5,001 nucleotides of DNA, taken from the NCBI GenBank assembly GCA_018224505.1, contig JAGTVD010000597.1, positions 1-5,001 of the forward strand. The letters are read 5' to 3'. Below, one piece after another: positions 1 to 5,001 of the stretch. Each line of letters opens with the position of its first letter. The first letter of the stretch is position 1. The position numbers and the translations under genes were made by a program. The notes under the pieces were generated by a model, which worked only from the letters and a program-made list of their open reading frames with translations, was not told the DNA's origin and did not search any database. The DNA comes from Desulfatitalea sp. (GTDB lineage Bacteria; Desulfobacterota; Desulfobacteria; Desulfobacterales; Desulfosarcinaceae).

Positions 1-122
1 AGCAGGGGGGGCCACTTGAAATCATCATCGGCCTTTTTCTGGGCGATGGTGGGTGCGCTGAAAATCAGCAATAGTATCAATGAACAACTGATGATCGATC
101 CTAACAATAAACATCTCCTCAT
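1..122 (-). CDS. Secreted protein N-terminus, probable TAXI TRAP substrate-binding protein (3' partial)
   Basis: The first 40 codons of a gene that runs off the left edge of the window. The product begins MRRCLLLGSIISCSLILLL, a classic Sec signal peptide: two arginines, a hydrophobic core to about residue 22, then SAPTIA with likely signal peptidase I cleavage after Ala27 and a mature start QKKADDDFKWPPL. The start is backed by a strong ribosome site. Fused TRAP permeases of this class work with a periplasmic TAXI-family binding protein, and a secreted product on the same strand just after the permease is the expected partner. No domain residues beyond the first dozen of the mature protein are visible, so the identity rests on context. 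It could be any periplasmic protein. It seems to have its own promoter and to be separated from the permease by a hairpin. Confidence 0.6.
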   Translation of the reverse strand, partial: MRRCLLLGSIISCSLILLLIFSAPTIAQKKADDDFKWPPL

Positions 123-130
123 AGTTCTCT

Positions 131-135
131 CCTCC
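131..135 (-). promoter_or_regulatory. Shine-Dalgarno of the secreted protein gene
   Basis: GGAGG (within CCGGAGGAGAGAACT) lies 8 bases before the ATG at 122-120. A second ATG at 114-112 is in another frame and gives no signal peptide, so the start at 122 is preferred. Confidence 0.75.
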
Positions 136-249
136 GGGTTTGGATGGGGTGGGCGACCTGCCCTTGTGCAGTGGGCATGACCAACGCTTCCATGGTTGAT
201 TGTGTGGAATGGATAGCTTCTCTTCGTGATGCCGTGTGCTTGCATCGAT

Positions 250-265
250 GGCAACAATGGTTGCC
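250..265. repeat. Perfect palindrome, operator-like
   Basis: GGCAAC (250-255), AATG spacer, GTTGCC (260-265): two perfect 6-base half-sites around a 4-base centre. It abuts CATCGATG (243-250), itself a perfect 8-base palindrome. It lies about 25-40 bases downstream of the predicted transcription start. It fits a repressor operator for a dimeric regulator or a short leader hairpin. No regulator gene is in the window to assign it to. Confidence 0.4.
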
Positions 266-297
266 TTGTTGGTTCAGAGCGTCATCTATAGGTACGA

Positions 298-327
298 ATA
301 GTATCACGGCAGGCTTGGGATTGGCAA
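298..327 (-). promoter_or_regulatory. Candidate sigma-70 promoter for the binding-protein gene
   Basis: On the minus strand TTGCCA (327-322, five of six to the -35 consensus) is followed after 18 bases by TACTAT (303-298, four of six to the -10 consensus), preceded by TGA, which gives an extended -10 (TGATACTAT). A start near 291 would leave a leader of about 170 bases. The match was found by eye and the -10 is imperfect, so this is a candidate only. Confidence 0.4.
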
Positions 328-467
328 CAGAAACTACTGCCGTTGTTTTGGTTGTCCGAAATCGCGTTTGATATGGACGAACAGTGGGGCCTATTGCAGA
401 GCAGCATGGTTCTGGTCGAACGGCCCATCGGACAACAGTGAAAAAGTTCTTGGTTTTAAGAAAGTTG

Positions 468-504
468 CGCCCGCGCGTTGCCTATTCCAGCAACAGCGCG
501 GGCG
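468..504 (-). terminator. Terminator-like hairpin after the TRAP permease
   Basis: A near-perfect inverted repeat begins 18 bases past the permease stop. CGCCCGCGC (468-476) pairs with GCGCGGGCG (496-504), and GTTGC (477-481) pairs with GCAAC (490-494). One A (495) is bulged and the loop is 8 bases, so there are 14 base pairs, most of them G-C. On the minus strand the 3' arm is followed by AACTTTCTT, a weak and interrupted U-tract. The position directly after a stop codon and before a promoter-like region supports a transcript end, possibly a leaky one. Confidence 0.65.
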
Positions 505-521
505 ATGGTCGGGTCGCCGGG

Positions 522-2459
522 TCAAGGCGTGGGGACGGGTGTTTGAACACCCGCCCCCTTTTTGCGGTTGTGTGCCCAGAGCATGATCACCATGATTGCC
601 GAGAGGACAAGGCCGATCATGGTGATGCGCGGCGTGGGGAAGCTCAACATAAATCCCGCGCCCATCAGTGGCACACGCATCCACGTGGGCACCCTGCCCG
701 CCACCAGCAGGTAGCCTTCGCTGCCGGCGCATATCAAGATAATTCCGAGGATGCACGAGGGCAGAATATAGATCAGCAGCCACAGGTTGCCCTGCAGTAC
801 CAGTGCCGGTTGAAAGATGAAGAAAAAGGGCACGAAATAGATCACGATGCCCAGGCGCATGGCGGTCATGGCCGTTTTCATGGGAGAGGCCCCGGCGATG
901 GCCGCACCCAGGAAGGCCGCCGCCGCCACCGGCGGGGTGATACCGGCCAGCATGGCGTAATAGACGATGAACAGATGCACGGCGATGGGGTTCAGATCGC
1001 CGATGGCGATAATGGCCGGGGCCAGGGTGACGGCCAGAAAGATGTAGGCCACGATCATCAGGCCGGCCATGCCCATGATGTAACAGGCCACGATGCCCAG
1101 CAGCAGAATCAGAAACATGTGGCCGCCGCCGAGGGCCAGCAGGCCGGAAGTCATCGAGCCGGTGACACCGGTGATGGTCAGGGCGCTGACCACGAACGCC
1201 ACGGGCAGGATCAGGGCGGCGGTCTGGGTGATCAGCTCACCGATCCGCCGGGTGGTGGCAAACAGTTTCGCCGGCGTCATCCAGGTGGCGCGATGCAGAA
1301 ACGAGAGGGCGATCATCAGCAGCGAGGCGTACCAGGGTGCCAGGTATTCCCAGCGCATCACCAGCAACCCCCAGATCAGAAAGACGAGAACCGTCAGAAA
1401 CGGCCATCCTCTGCGCAAGACGGCCAACATGGAGGGGATCTCCTCCCTGGGCAATCCCTGCAAGCCGGTTTTGGCCGCATAGGCGTCCACTTGCAGGAGC
1501 AATCCCAGATAAAAAAGAAAGGAGGGGATGATGGCGGCCACCATGATGACCCGGTACTCCACGCCCACGGTGACGGCCATGACAAAGGCGATGGCGCCCA
1601 TGACCGGCGGCATGAGGGTGCCGCCGGTGGAGGCGCACGCTTCGATGGCACCCGCATAGTGGGGCGGATAGCCGGTTTTTTTCATCGTGCGGATGGTGAT
1701 CGAGCCGGTGCCCACGATATTGGAAAAGACGCTGCCGCTCAAGCTGCCGAAAAAGCCGCTGGCCACCACGGACACCTTGGCTGGGCCGCCACGATATTTG
1801 CCGAAAATGGAGTTGGCCAGGTCGATGAAAAAATCACCGGCGCCCGTGGCCAGGAGCACACCGGCGAACACCAGAAAACCGAGGATGATTTCGGCGACGA
1901 TTTTGGTGGTGATGCCCATCATGCCCTCGGAGCGGAAGATGTGGGACTCCATCGTGCTGTTGAAATCGTAATTGATACCCTGGAGCAGTCCCGGAAAGGA
2001 CTCGGCGGCAAGGGGATAGAGCCCCAGGATCAAAACCACCAGGAAAAAAGGGATCCCGCCGGCGCGGCGCGCGGTTTCCATCATCAGCAGCCAGATGACA
2101 ATGCCCAGGGGGATATTGCTCCATCCCATGAGGATCATGTCCCGGCTGTGAATGAAGAAGAAGATGCAGATGCCGAGAACGAGTGCTGCCAGAAGGACGT
2201 CATACCAGGGCGGCGGCCCCACCCGTTTGCGAGCCGGAAGATAGATGAAGGTGGCTGCCGAGAAGATGCCGATAAAAAGCCAATAGTACTCCGCTTCCAG
2301 AAACACCTTGCCACGGAAAGCAAAGCCGAAAATATGATAGATGGCCAGCAGGATCCCCGCGATGGAGAGCGCGGTGAACAGCACGCTCTGCCAGCTGGTC
2401 ATCGATCCCAGGCGTGCCACCTCTGAATTTGCTTGCTGAACGTCCTTTTTTTGATCCAT
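522..2459 (-). CDS. TRAP transporter fused permease (DctQ-DctM type, TAXI class)
   Basis: Complete 645-residue inner-membrane protein of the fused TRAP permease family, in which the small (DctQ-like) and large (DctM-like) subunits are one chain. Such permeases use a sodium gradient and a periplasmic TAXI binding protein to import organic anions. Hydrophobic segments run through nearly the whole chain; by eye the first lie near residues 26-46, 56-75 and 86-105. The DctM core shows GSLSGSVFSNIVGTGSITI (238-256), ASTGGTLMPPVMGAIAF (276-292) and GITPPVAAAAFLGAAIAGA (506-524), which are the re-entrant loop and substrate or sodium site motifs of the family. Length is normal. I chose the ATG at 2459 because GGAGG lies just upstream; an in-frame ATG at 2531 would add 24 hydrophilic residues and overlap the small peptide gene. 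The polar C-tail ends in PVPTP. A hairpin follows the TGA closely. Family is secure; substrate is not. Confidence 0.93.
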   Translation of the reverse strand: MDQKKDVQQANSEVARLGSMTSWQSVLFTALSIAGILLAIYHIFGFAFRGKVFLEAEYYWLFIGIFSAATFIYLPARKRVGPPPWYDVLLAALVLGICIFFFIHSRDMILMGWSNIPLGIVIWLLMMETARRAGGIPFFLVVLILGLYPLAAESFPGLLQGINYDFNSTMESHIFRSEGMMGITTKIVAEIILGFLVFAGVLLATGAGDFFIDLANSIFGKYRGGPAKVSVVASGFFGSLSGSVFSNIVGTGSITIRTMKKTGYPPHYAGAIEACASTGGTLMPPVMGAIAFVMAVTVGVEYRVIMVAAIIPSFLFYLGLLLQVDAYAAKTGLQGLPREEIPSMLAVLRRGWPFLTVLVFLIWGLLVMRWEYLAPWYASLLMIALSFLHRATWMTPAKLFATTRRIGELITQTAALILPVAFVVSALTITGVTGSMTSGLLALGGGHMFLILLLGIVACYIMGMAGLMIVAYIFLAVTLAPAIIAIGDLNPIAVHLFIVYYAMLAGITPPVAAAAFLGAAIAGASPMKTAMTAMRLGIVIYFVPFFFIFQPALVLQGNLWLLIYILPSCILGIILICAGSEGYLLVAGRVPTWMRVPLMGAGFMLSFPTPRITMIGLVLSAIMVIMLWAHNRKKGAGVQTPVPTP

Positions 2460-2463
2460 TGTC

Positions 2464-2468
2464 CCTCC
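2464..2468 (-). promoter_or_regulatory. Shine-Dalgarno deciding the permease start
   Basis: GGAGG (within CTGGAGGGACA) lies 4 bases before the ATG at 2459-2457. The spacer is short but the match is strong. The in-frame alternative ATG at 2531-2529 lies inside the small peptide gene, so 2459 is preferred. Confidence 0.65.
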
Positions 2469-2490
2469 AGTTGATCTGACTTCCGGTTCC

Positions 2491-2598
2491 TCACAGATAT
2501 GCTTCAAGGCGACGTTGTGTTTTTTGTGCAAAAAGAAATGAGGCGACCCCTAAAACCAGTAAACCGCTCACCAAACCAACTGCACTGCCTTTTTTCAT
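2491..2598 (-). CDS. Small hydrophobic peptide, 35 residues, single membrane span
   Basis: A 35-codon frame with an ATG at 2598-2596, a TGA at 2493-2491 and a good Shine-Dalgarno (AAGGAG, 6-base spacer). It sits 23 bases after the stop of the flavoprotein gene and 31 bases before the permease ATG, filling the gap between them. The product starts MKKGSAVGLVSGLLVLGVAS, has a hydrophobic stretch at about residues 6-24 and ends in a basic, polar tail (QKTQRRLEAYL). This fits either an inner-membrane micropeptide with the tail on one side, or a signal peptide cleaved near FLFA-QK that leaves almost nothing. I do not recognise a family. Possibilities are an accessory peptide of the TRAP permease, a leader peptide coupling translation to the permease, or the remnant signal sequence of a lost secreted protein. 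The tight spacing and ribosome site argue that it is translated. Confidence 0.6.
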   Translation of the reverse strand: MKKGSAVGLVSGLLVLGVASFLFAQKTQRRLEAYL

Positions 2599-2604
2599 GA
2601 ACGA

Positions 2605-2610
2605 CTCCTT
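2605..2610 (-). promoter_or_regulatory. Shine-Dalgarno of the 35-residue peptide gene
   Basis: AAGGAG (within AAAAGGAG) on the minus strand, 6 bases before the ATG at 2598-2596. It is the main evidence that the short frame is a real gene, since no other frame starts here. Confidence 0.65.
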
Positions 2611-2621
2611 TTGTTGCTTTA

Positions 2622-3737
2622 TTATTTTACGTTTGTCAGATAATGGGGCATCGTTTGAACAATCCGGGTGGCATCGGTCATGATATTGTCCACCAGGTCC
2701 TGCACCTTGGGAAGATCCTCCACCCGCTGGGCACATTCGCCGCCGGCCATCATGGCCTTTTCACGGTCCCCTGTGCAGACGGCCCGGATACCATCGCGTT
2801 CATACTGGATCAAATCCGGCGGCACGGTGGTAAAGTCGTCGGGCACACCGGAAAAAACGCCGGGGGATTTGACGATGGTGTTTTGCAGATGTTGCACGCT
2901 GGAAGGGGTTTTCAGCCAGCGGGCCGGCCCCACGATTCCCCGGGCCACCAGGGTGCCGCGGTCTTCCGTTTTGACCACCTGCTCCTTCCACAAGGGGTGA
3001 AAGTCGCTCTCCTGGGTGGCCAGAAAGCGGGTGCCCATCTGGGCGCCGGCGGCCCCGAGCGCCAGGGCCGCGGCCAGGGTTTTGCCGTCGCAAAAGCCGC
3101 CGGCGCCCACAACGGGCAGATCGGCGCCGATGGCATCGACCACCGCGGGCAGCAGCACCATGGAGTGCACCGGCTCCCAGGCGATGTGGAAGCCCCCTTC
3201 GTGCCCGGAGGCCACGATGCAGTCCACACCGGCTTTCTGGCAGCGCAGCGCGCCTTTGACCGACGGCACCACATGCAGCCAGGTGAAGCCGGCATTCTTG
3301 ATTTTGTCGCGCCAGGGCACCGGGTCGCCGGCGGAGGTGAAGATCACCTTGAAGTGATCTTTCATGGCGGGATTCTCTTCGCGCACCCGGATGGCCGTGT
3401 CGATCAGTACTTTGGACTTGTCCAGCAACTCGGCGGACACCATCACGTTGATGCCGAACACCCCGCCGTTGTCCTTGGTCAACCGATAGGTGCGTTTGAG
3501 CACCTTTTCCAGCACGGTGGCCATGTCGTCGTCCATGGAGGCTTCGGCGGTTTCCACAAAGGCCTTGTAGACCCAGGGTTGATCGGTTTTGCTGAAAATA
3601 CCGCTGGTCGACAGCAGGCCCAGAATCCCGGCGTTGGCGGCGGCGACACACAGGTTGTTGTTGCTGAACGGCCCCATGCCGGCCTGAATGATCGGATGCC
3701 GGATGCCAAGCATTTCGGTGAGTTTGGTTTTGAGCAT
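2622..3737 (-). CDS. Nitronate monooxygenase / FabK-like FMN flavoprotein
   Basis: Complete 371-residue TIM-barrel flavoprotein of the nitronate monooxygenase (2-nitropropane dioxygenase) family, which also contains the enoyl-ACP reductase FabK. Family marks in order are HPIIQAGMG (residues 14-22, first strand and FMN contact), GINVMV (95-100), VIFTSAGDP (131-139), AGVDCIVASGHEGGFH (169-184), LPVVGAGGFCDGKT (207-220, FMN phosphate loop) and GAAGAQMGTRFLATQES (228-243). His184 is the likely counterpart of the catalytic His of class I enzymes, although the usual EAGGH is EGGFH here. The C-terminal GGECAQRVEDLP resembles the family's closing helix. The ATG at 3737 has AAGGAG 8 bases upstream, and the gene ends in tandem stops TAATAA. 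It is cytosolic, with no signal peptide or membrane span. Its position between an AbfD-like enzyme and a transporter suggests an enoyl- or acyl-CoA related redox step rather than nitronate detoxification, but that is inference. The substrate is unknown. Confidence 0.87.
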   Translation of the reverse strand: MLKTKLTEMLGIRHPIIQAGMGPFSNNNLCVAAANAGILGLLSTSGIFSKTDQPWVYKAFVETAEASMDDDMATVLEKVLKRTYRLTKDNGGVFGINVMVSAELLDKSKVLIDTAIRVREENPAMKDHFKVIFTSAGDPVPWRDKIKNAGFTWLHVVPSVKGALRCQKAGVDCIVASGHEGGFHIAWEPVHSMVLLPAVVDAIGADLPVVGAGGFCDGKTLAAALALGAAGAQMGTRFLATQESDFHPLWKEQVVKTEDRGTLVARGIVGPARWLKTPSSVQHLQNTIVKSPGVFSGVPDDFTTVPPDLIQYERDGIRAVCTGDREKAMMAGGECAQRVEDLPKVQDLVDNIMTDATRIVQTMPHYLTNVK

Positions 3738-3745
3738 TTGGATTT

Positions 3746-3751
3746 CTCCTT
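3746..3751 (-). promoter_or_regulatory. Shine-Dalgarno of the nitronate monooxygenase-like gene
   Basis: AAGGAG on the minus strand, 8 bases before the ATG at 3737-3735. It fixes the start of the 371-residue protein in preference to an in-frame or out-of-frame upstream codon. Confidence 0.8.
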
Positions 3752-3825
3752 CAAGGTTGTACCGGGGATCGGGCTTAGGGCCGTGTCATTGCCCCGGCGG
3801 GAAAGTGCACCCCGTGTCAGGCAAA

Positions 3826-3867
3826 GGCCGCTGGCCCGCGAAAGTCGGTATCGCAGGGCAAGCGGCC
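3826..3867 (-). terminator. Terminator-like hairpin after the AbfD-like gene
   Basis: A long imperfect inverted repeat begins 29 bases past the stop codon of the upstream gene. GGCCGCT (3826-3832) pairs with AGCGGCC (3861-3867), GCCC (3834-3837) with GGGC (3856-3859), and GCG (3838-3840) with CGC (3852-3854). There is one G/A mismatch (3833/3860), one bulged A (3855) and an 11-base loop, giving 14 base pairs. On the transcribed minus strand the 3' arm is followed only by TTTGCC, so the U-tract is weak. It could be an inefficient terminator that lowers expression of the next gene, or a 3'-end stabilising or processing hairpin. The inverted repeat is seen; its role is inferred. Confidence 0.5.
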
Positions 3868-3896
3868 CAAAAGTTCCTGCACAGGATGGTGCGCTG

Positions 3897-5001
3897 TTAC
3901 GCCTTGGTTTTCGGCGCCAGGGCTTCGCGATCGCCTCCGCTCATGCCCGCCATGTGCTTGACCAGTTTTTTACGGGATTCGATATCATATTGGGTGGTGA
4001 TGGCAATTTGCTCCATCACCGGGGAGCCGCCGCCGTGAAAACCACCCACATTGTGGATGCCGCCCTTGGCGGAACACAGGGCATCGCCCAGGTAGCGCCA
4101 GAATTGGGCCTGGTCCTCCACCGGCATGTCGGGATTGCGTTGGGTGTATTTGAGCAGCAGGTCCCGGGTCTCCGGGTTCAGGAAATCCTTCTCGTGGGGA
4201 AAGGTGGCCACGACGCCGCCGGCGATGTCGCACAGGATTTCAGCCTCGCGGAAGACCGACTCGCCGGTCAGACAGCGGCCCACATTGCAGTAGATCGAAT
4301 GGGGGATATAGGAGCCGGGGCCATAAGGCACAAGGCCTTTGCCCGGCATGAAAACCCGCGCGCTGCCCAGGTCGGAGGCGGTGTAGCCGGCCGCATAACC
4401 CAGTTCGGTGATCATGATCAGTTCGGCCAGCTTTTCGCGGATGTGGGGCGCCTTGTGCACATTGTTGACTTCCGCCGCCAGGGCAGCGGCCCCCAGGATG
4501 ATGTCGCCGATGGCCGGTTTGCAGCCGGAGTAGGAATGGCGGTGAAACAGGGCGAACAGCAGGGCGTTGATGCCGCCGTGCTGATACTCACCCGCCAGGA
4601 ATACCCGCTCCCAGGGGATGAAGCAGTTTTCGAAGATCATGTAGGAATCGGTGGAACCCGGCATGAAACCACGTTTGAAATGCTCCCGCGGCCGAAAGTT
4701 GTGGATGGTGGACACCTGGGTCAAACCGTCCCAATCTCCCGGAACCGCAAAGGCGACGGCGTAGTCTTTGTCTTCGGGGCGCAGGGCGCGGGTGGGGACG
4801 ACCAGCACCTCGTCGGCGACTGAAGCCTCGGAAATGTGCACCTTGCAACCCTCTACCACGATCCCATCCTTGAGCCGCTCCTTGATATGCACATAGGCCC
4901 CCGGGTTGGGCTGGTCGGCTGGGCGCAACATGCGATCGCCCTTGACATCGGTCTGGGCGCAGCAGCCCACCAGGTCTTCGGTCTGGAAGCGCACGAGCCA
5001 C
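3897..5001 (-). CDS. 4-hydroxybutyryl-CoA dehydratase / vinylacetyl-CoA isomerase-like (HpaB superfamily), 5' partial
   Basis: This is the C-terminal part (367 visible residues) of a 4-hydroxyphenylacetate 3-hydroxylase/AbfD superfamily protein. The reading frame stays open to the window edge, and the first GTG (4994-4992) is internal, so about 130 N-terminal residues are missing by comparison with the 490-residue clostridial AbfD. Known AbfD enzymes are cytosolic FAD and [4Fe-4S] proteins that dehydrate 4-hydroxybutyryl-CoA by a ketyl-radical route. Visible family marks are TDVKGDR near the start, FENCFIPWERVFLAGEY, then FHRHSYSGCK (about 4547-4518) followed by GDIILGAAALAAE, and HGGGSP near the C-terminus. 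In HRHSYSGCK the His, Tyr, Cys and Lys match AbfD His292, Tyr296, Cys299 and Lys300 as I recall that sequence; His292 and Cys299 are cluster ligands. The other two ligands (Cys99, Cys103) would lie outside the window. The position of AbfD Glu455 is Gly here, and Glu257 is Asp, so the substrate may differ. Family assignment is firm; exact reaction is not. The stop is TAA at 3899-3897. Confidence 0.88.
   Translation of the reverse strand, partial: WLVRFQTEDLVGCCAQTDVKGDRMLRPADQPNPGAYVHIKERLKDGIVVEGCKVHISEASVADEVLVVPTRALRPEDKDYAVAFAVPGDWDGLTQVSTIHNFRPREHFKRGFMPGSTDSYMIFENCFIPWERVFLAGEYQHGGINALLFALFHRHSYSGCKPAIGDIILGAAALAAEVNNVHKAPHIREKLAELIMITELGYAAGYTASDLGSARVFMPGKGLVPYGPGSYIPHSIYCNVGRCLTGESVFREAEILCDIAGGVVATFPHEKDFLNPETRDLLLKYTQRNPDMPVEDQAQFWRYLGDALCSAKGGIHNVGGFHGGGSPVMEQIAITTQYDIESRKKLVKHMAGMSGGDREALAPKTKA

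Larger units (their letters stand above)
123..521 (-). other. 399-base intergenic region and leader of the binding-protein gene
   Basis: No convincing coding region is seen here in either direction; short open frames have no family resemblance and poor start signals. In transcription order it holds the permease hairpin (504-468), about 140 bases with no clear signal, a candidate sigma-70 promoter (327-298), a perfect palindrome (265-250), and a long leader ending in a good ribosome site (135-131) before the ATG at 122. The middle of the region looks visibly less GC-rich than the flanking genes, as expected for regulatory DNA. Confidence 0.6.

Noticed and set aside
81..122. Lipoprotein signal (lipobox-like IISC with Cys13) in the secreted protein
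   Set aside because: Only about eight hydrophobic residues precede the Cys and the hydrophobic core continues well past it, so signal peptidase I cleavage after Ala27 fits better.
260..275. Sigma-54 promoter (GG-N10-GC) in the leader region
   Set aside because: The nearest match on the minus strand has GG and GC separated by 11 bases rather than 10 and lacks the rest of the consensus.
119..307. A 62-codon minus-strand frame in the leader before the secreted protein gene
   Set aside because: It starts at a GTG within the predicted promoter, has no good ribosome site, overlaps the real start codon in another frame and gives a composition with no resemblance to any family.
384..2426. A 680-codon open frame on the plus strand opposite the permease
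   Set aside because: It is a shadow of the TRAP permease. Its product is a low-complexity run of His, Gln, Gly, Asp and Arg, as expected from reading a hydrophobic GC-rich gene backwards, and it has no domain motifs.
2460..2531. A 24-residue N-terminal extension of the permease from the ATG at 2531
   Set aside because: The extension is hydrophilic, overlaps the small peptide gene and has a weaker ribosome site than the ATG at 2459, which is preceded by GGAGG.
2643..4823. A 726-codon open frame on the plus strand across the flavoprotein and AbfD-like genes
   Set aside because: It spans two recognised minus-strand genes and the gap between them, has an antisense-type composition rich in Gly, His and Gln, and shows no family motifs. 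It arises from strong GC bias at third codon positions.

Overview
The window reads as part of a catabolic and uptake locus on a GC-rich chromosome. Every gene I can support lies on the minus strand, so transcription runs from position 5001 towards 1. The gene content (a 4-hydroxybutyryl-CoA dehydratase-like radical flavoenzyme, an FMN nitronate monooxygenase/FabK-like enzyme and a TAXI-type TRAP importer) is typical of anaerobic Desulfobacterota such as sulfate reducers or syntrophs. That taxonomic reading is an inference from gene content and base composition; no marker gene is present.

Layout in transcription order: (1) 5001-3897, the C-terminal three quarters of a HpaB/AbfD-superfamily enzyme, cut by the window edge. 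(2) 3896-3738, a 159-base gap with a 14-bp imperfect hairpin just past the stop. (3) 3737-2622, a complete 371-residue nitronate monooxygenase-like flavoprotein. (4) 2598-2491, a previously easy-to-miss 35-residue single-span membrane or secreted peptide gene with its own good Shine-Dalgarno. (5) 2459-522, a complete 645-residue fused TRAP permease. (6) 521-123, a 399-base gap with a terminator-like hairpin directly after the permease, a candidate sigma-70 promoter, a perfect palindrome and a long leader. (7) 122-1, the start of a secreted protein with a signal peptide, probably the TAXI substrate-binding protein of the transporter.

Genes 3-5 are spaced 23 and 31 bases apart and are probably co-transcribed. 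The simplest joint reading is a unit that imports an organic anion and activates or rearranges its CoA ester or unsaturated intermediate. The substrate cannot be read from the sequence. The most interesting points are the AbfD-like enzyme, which keeps the His/Tyr/Cys/Lys active-site block but aligns a glycine where the clostridial dehydratase has Glu455; the unannotated 35-residue peptide gene; and the separately controlled binding-protein gene behind a hairpin and a structured leader. I see no RNA gene, CRISPR array, insertion sequence or phage feature.
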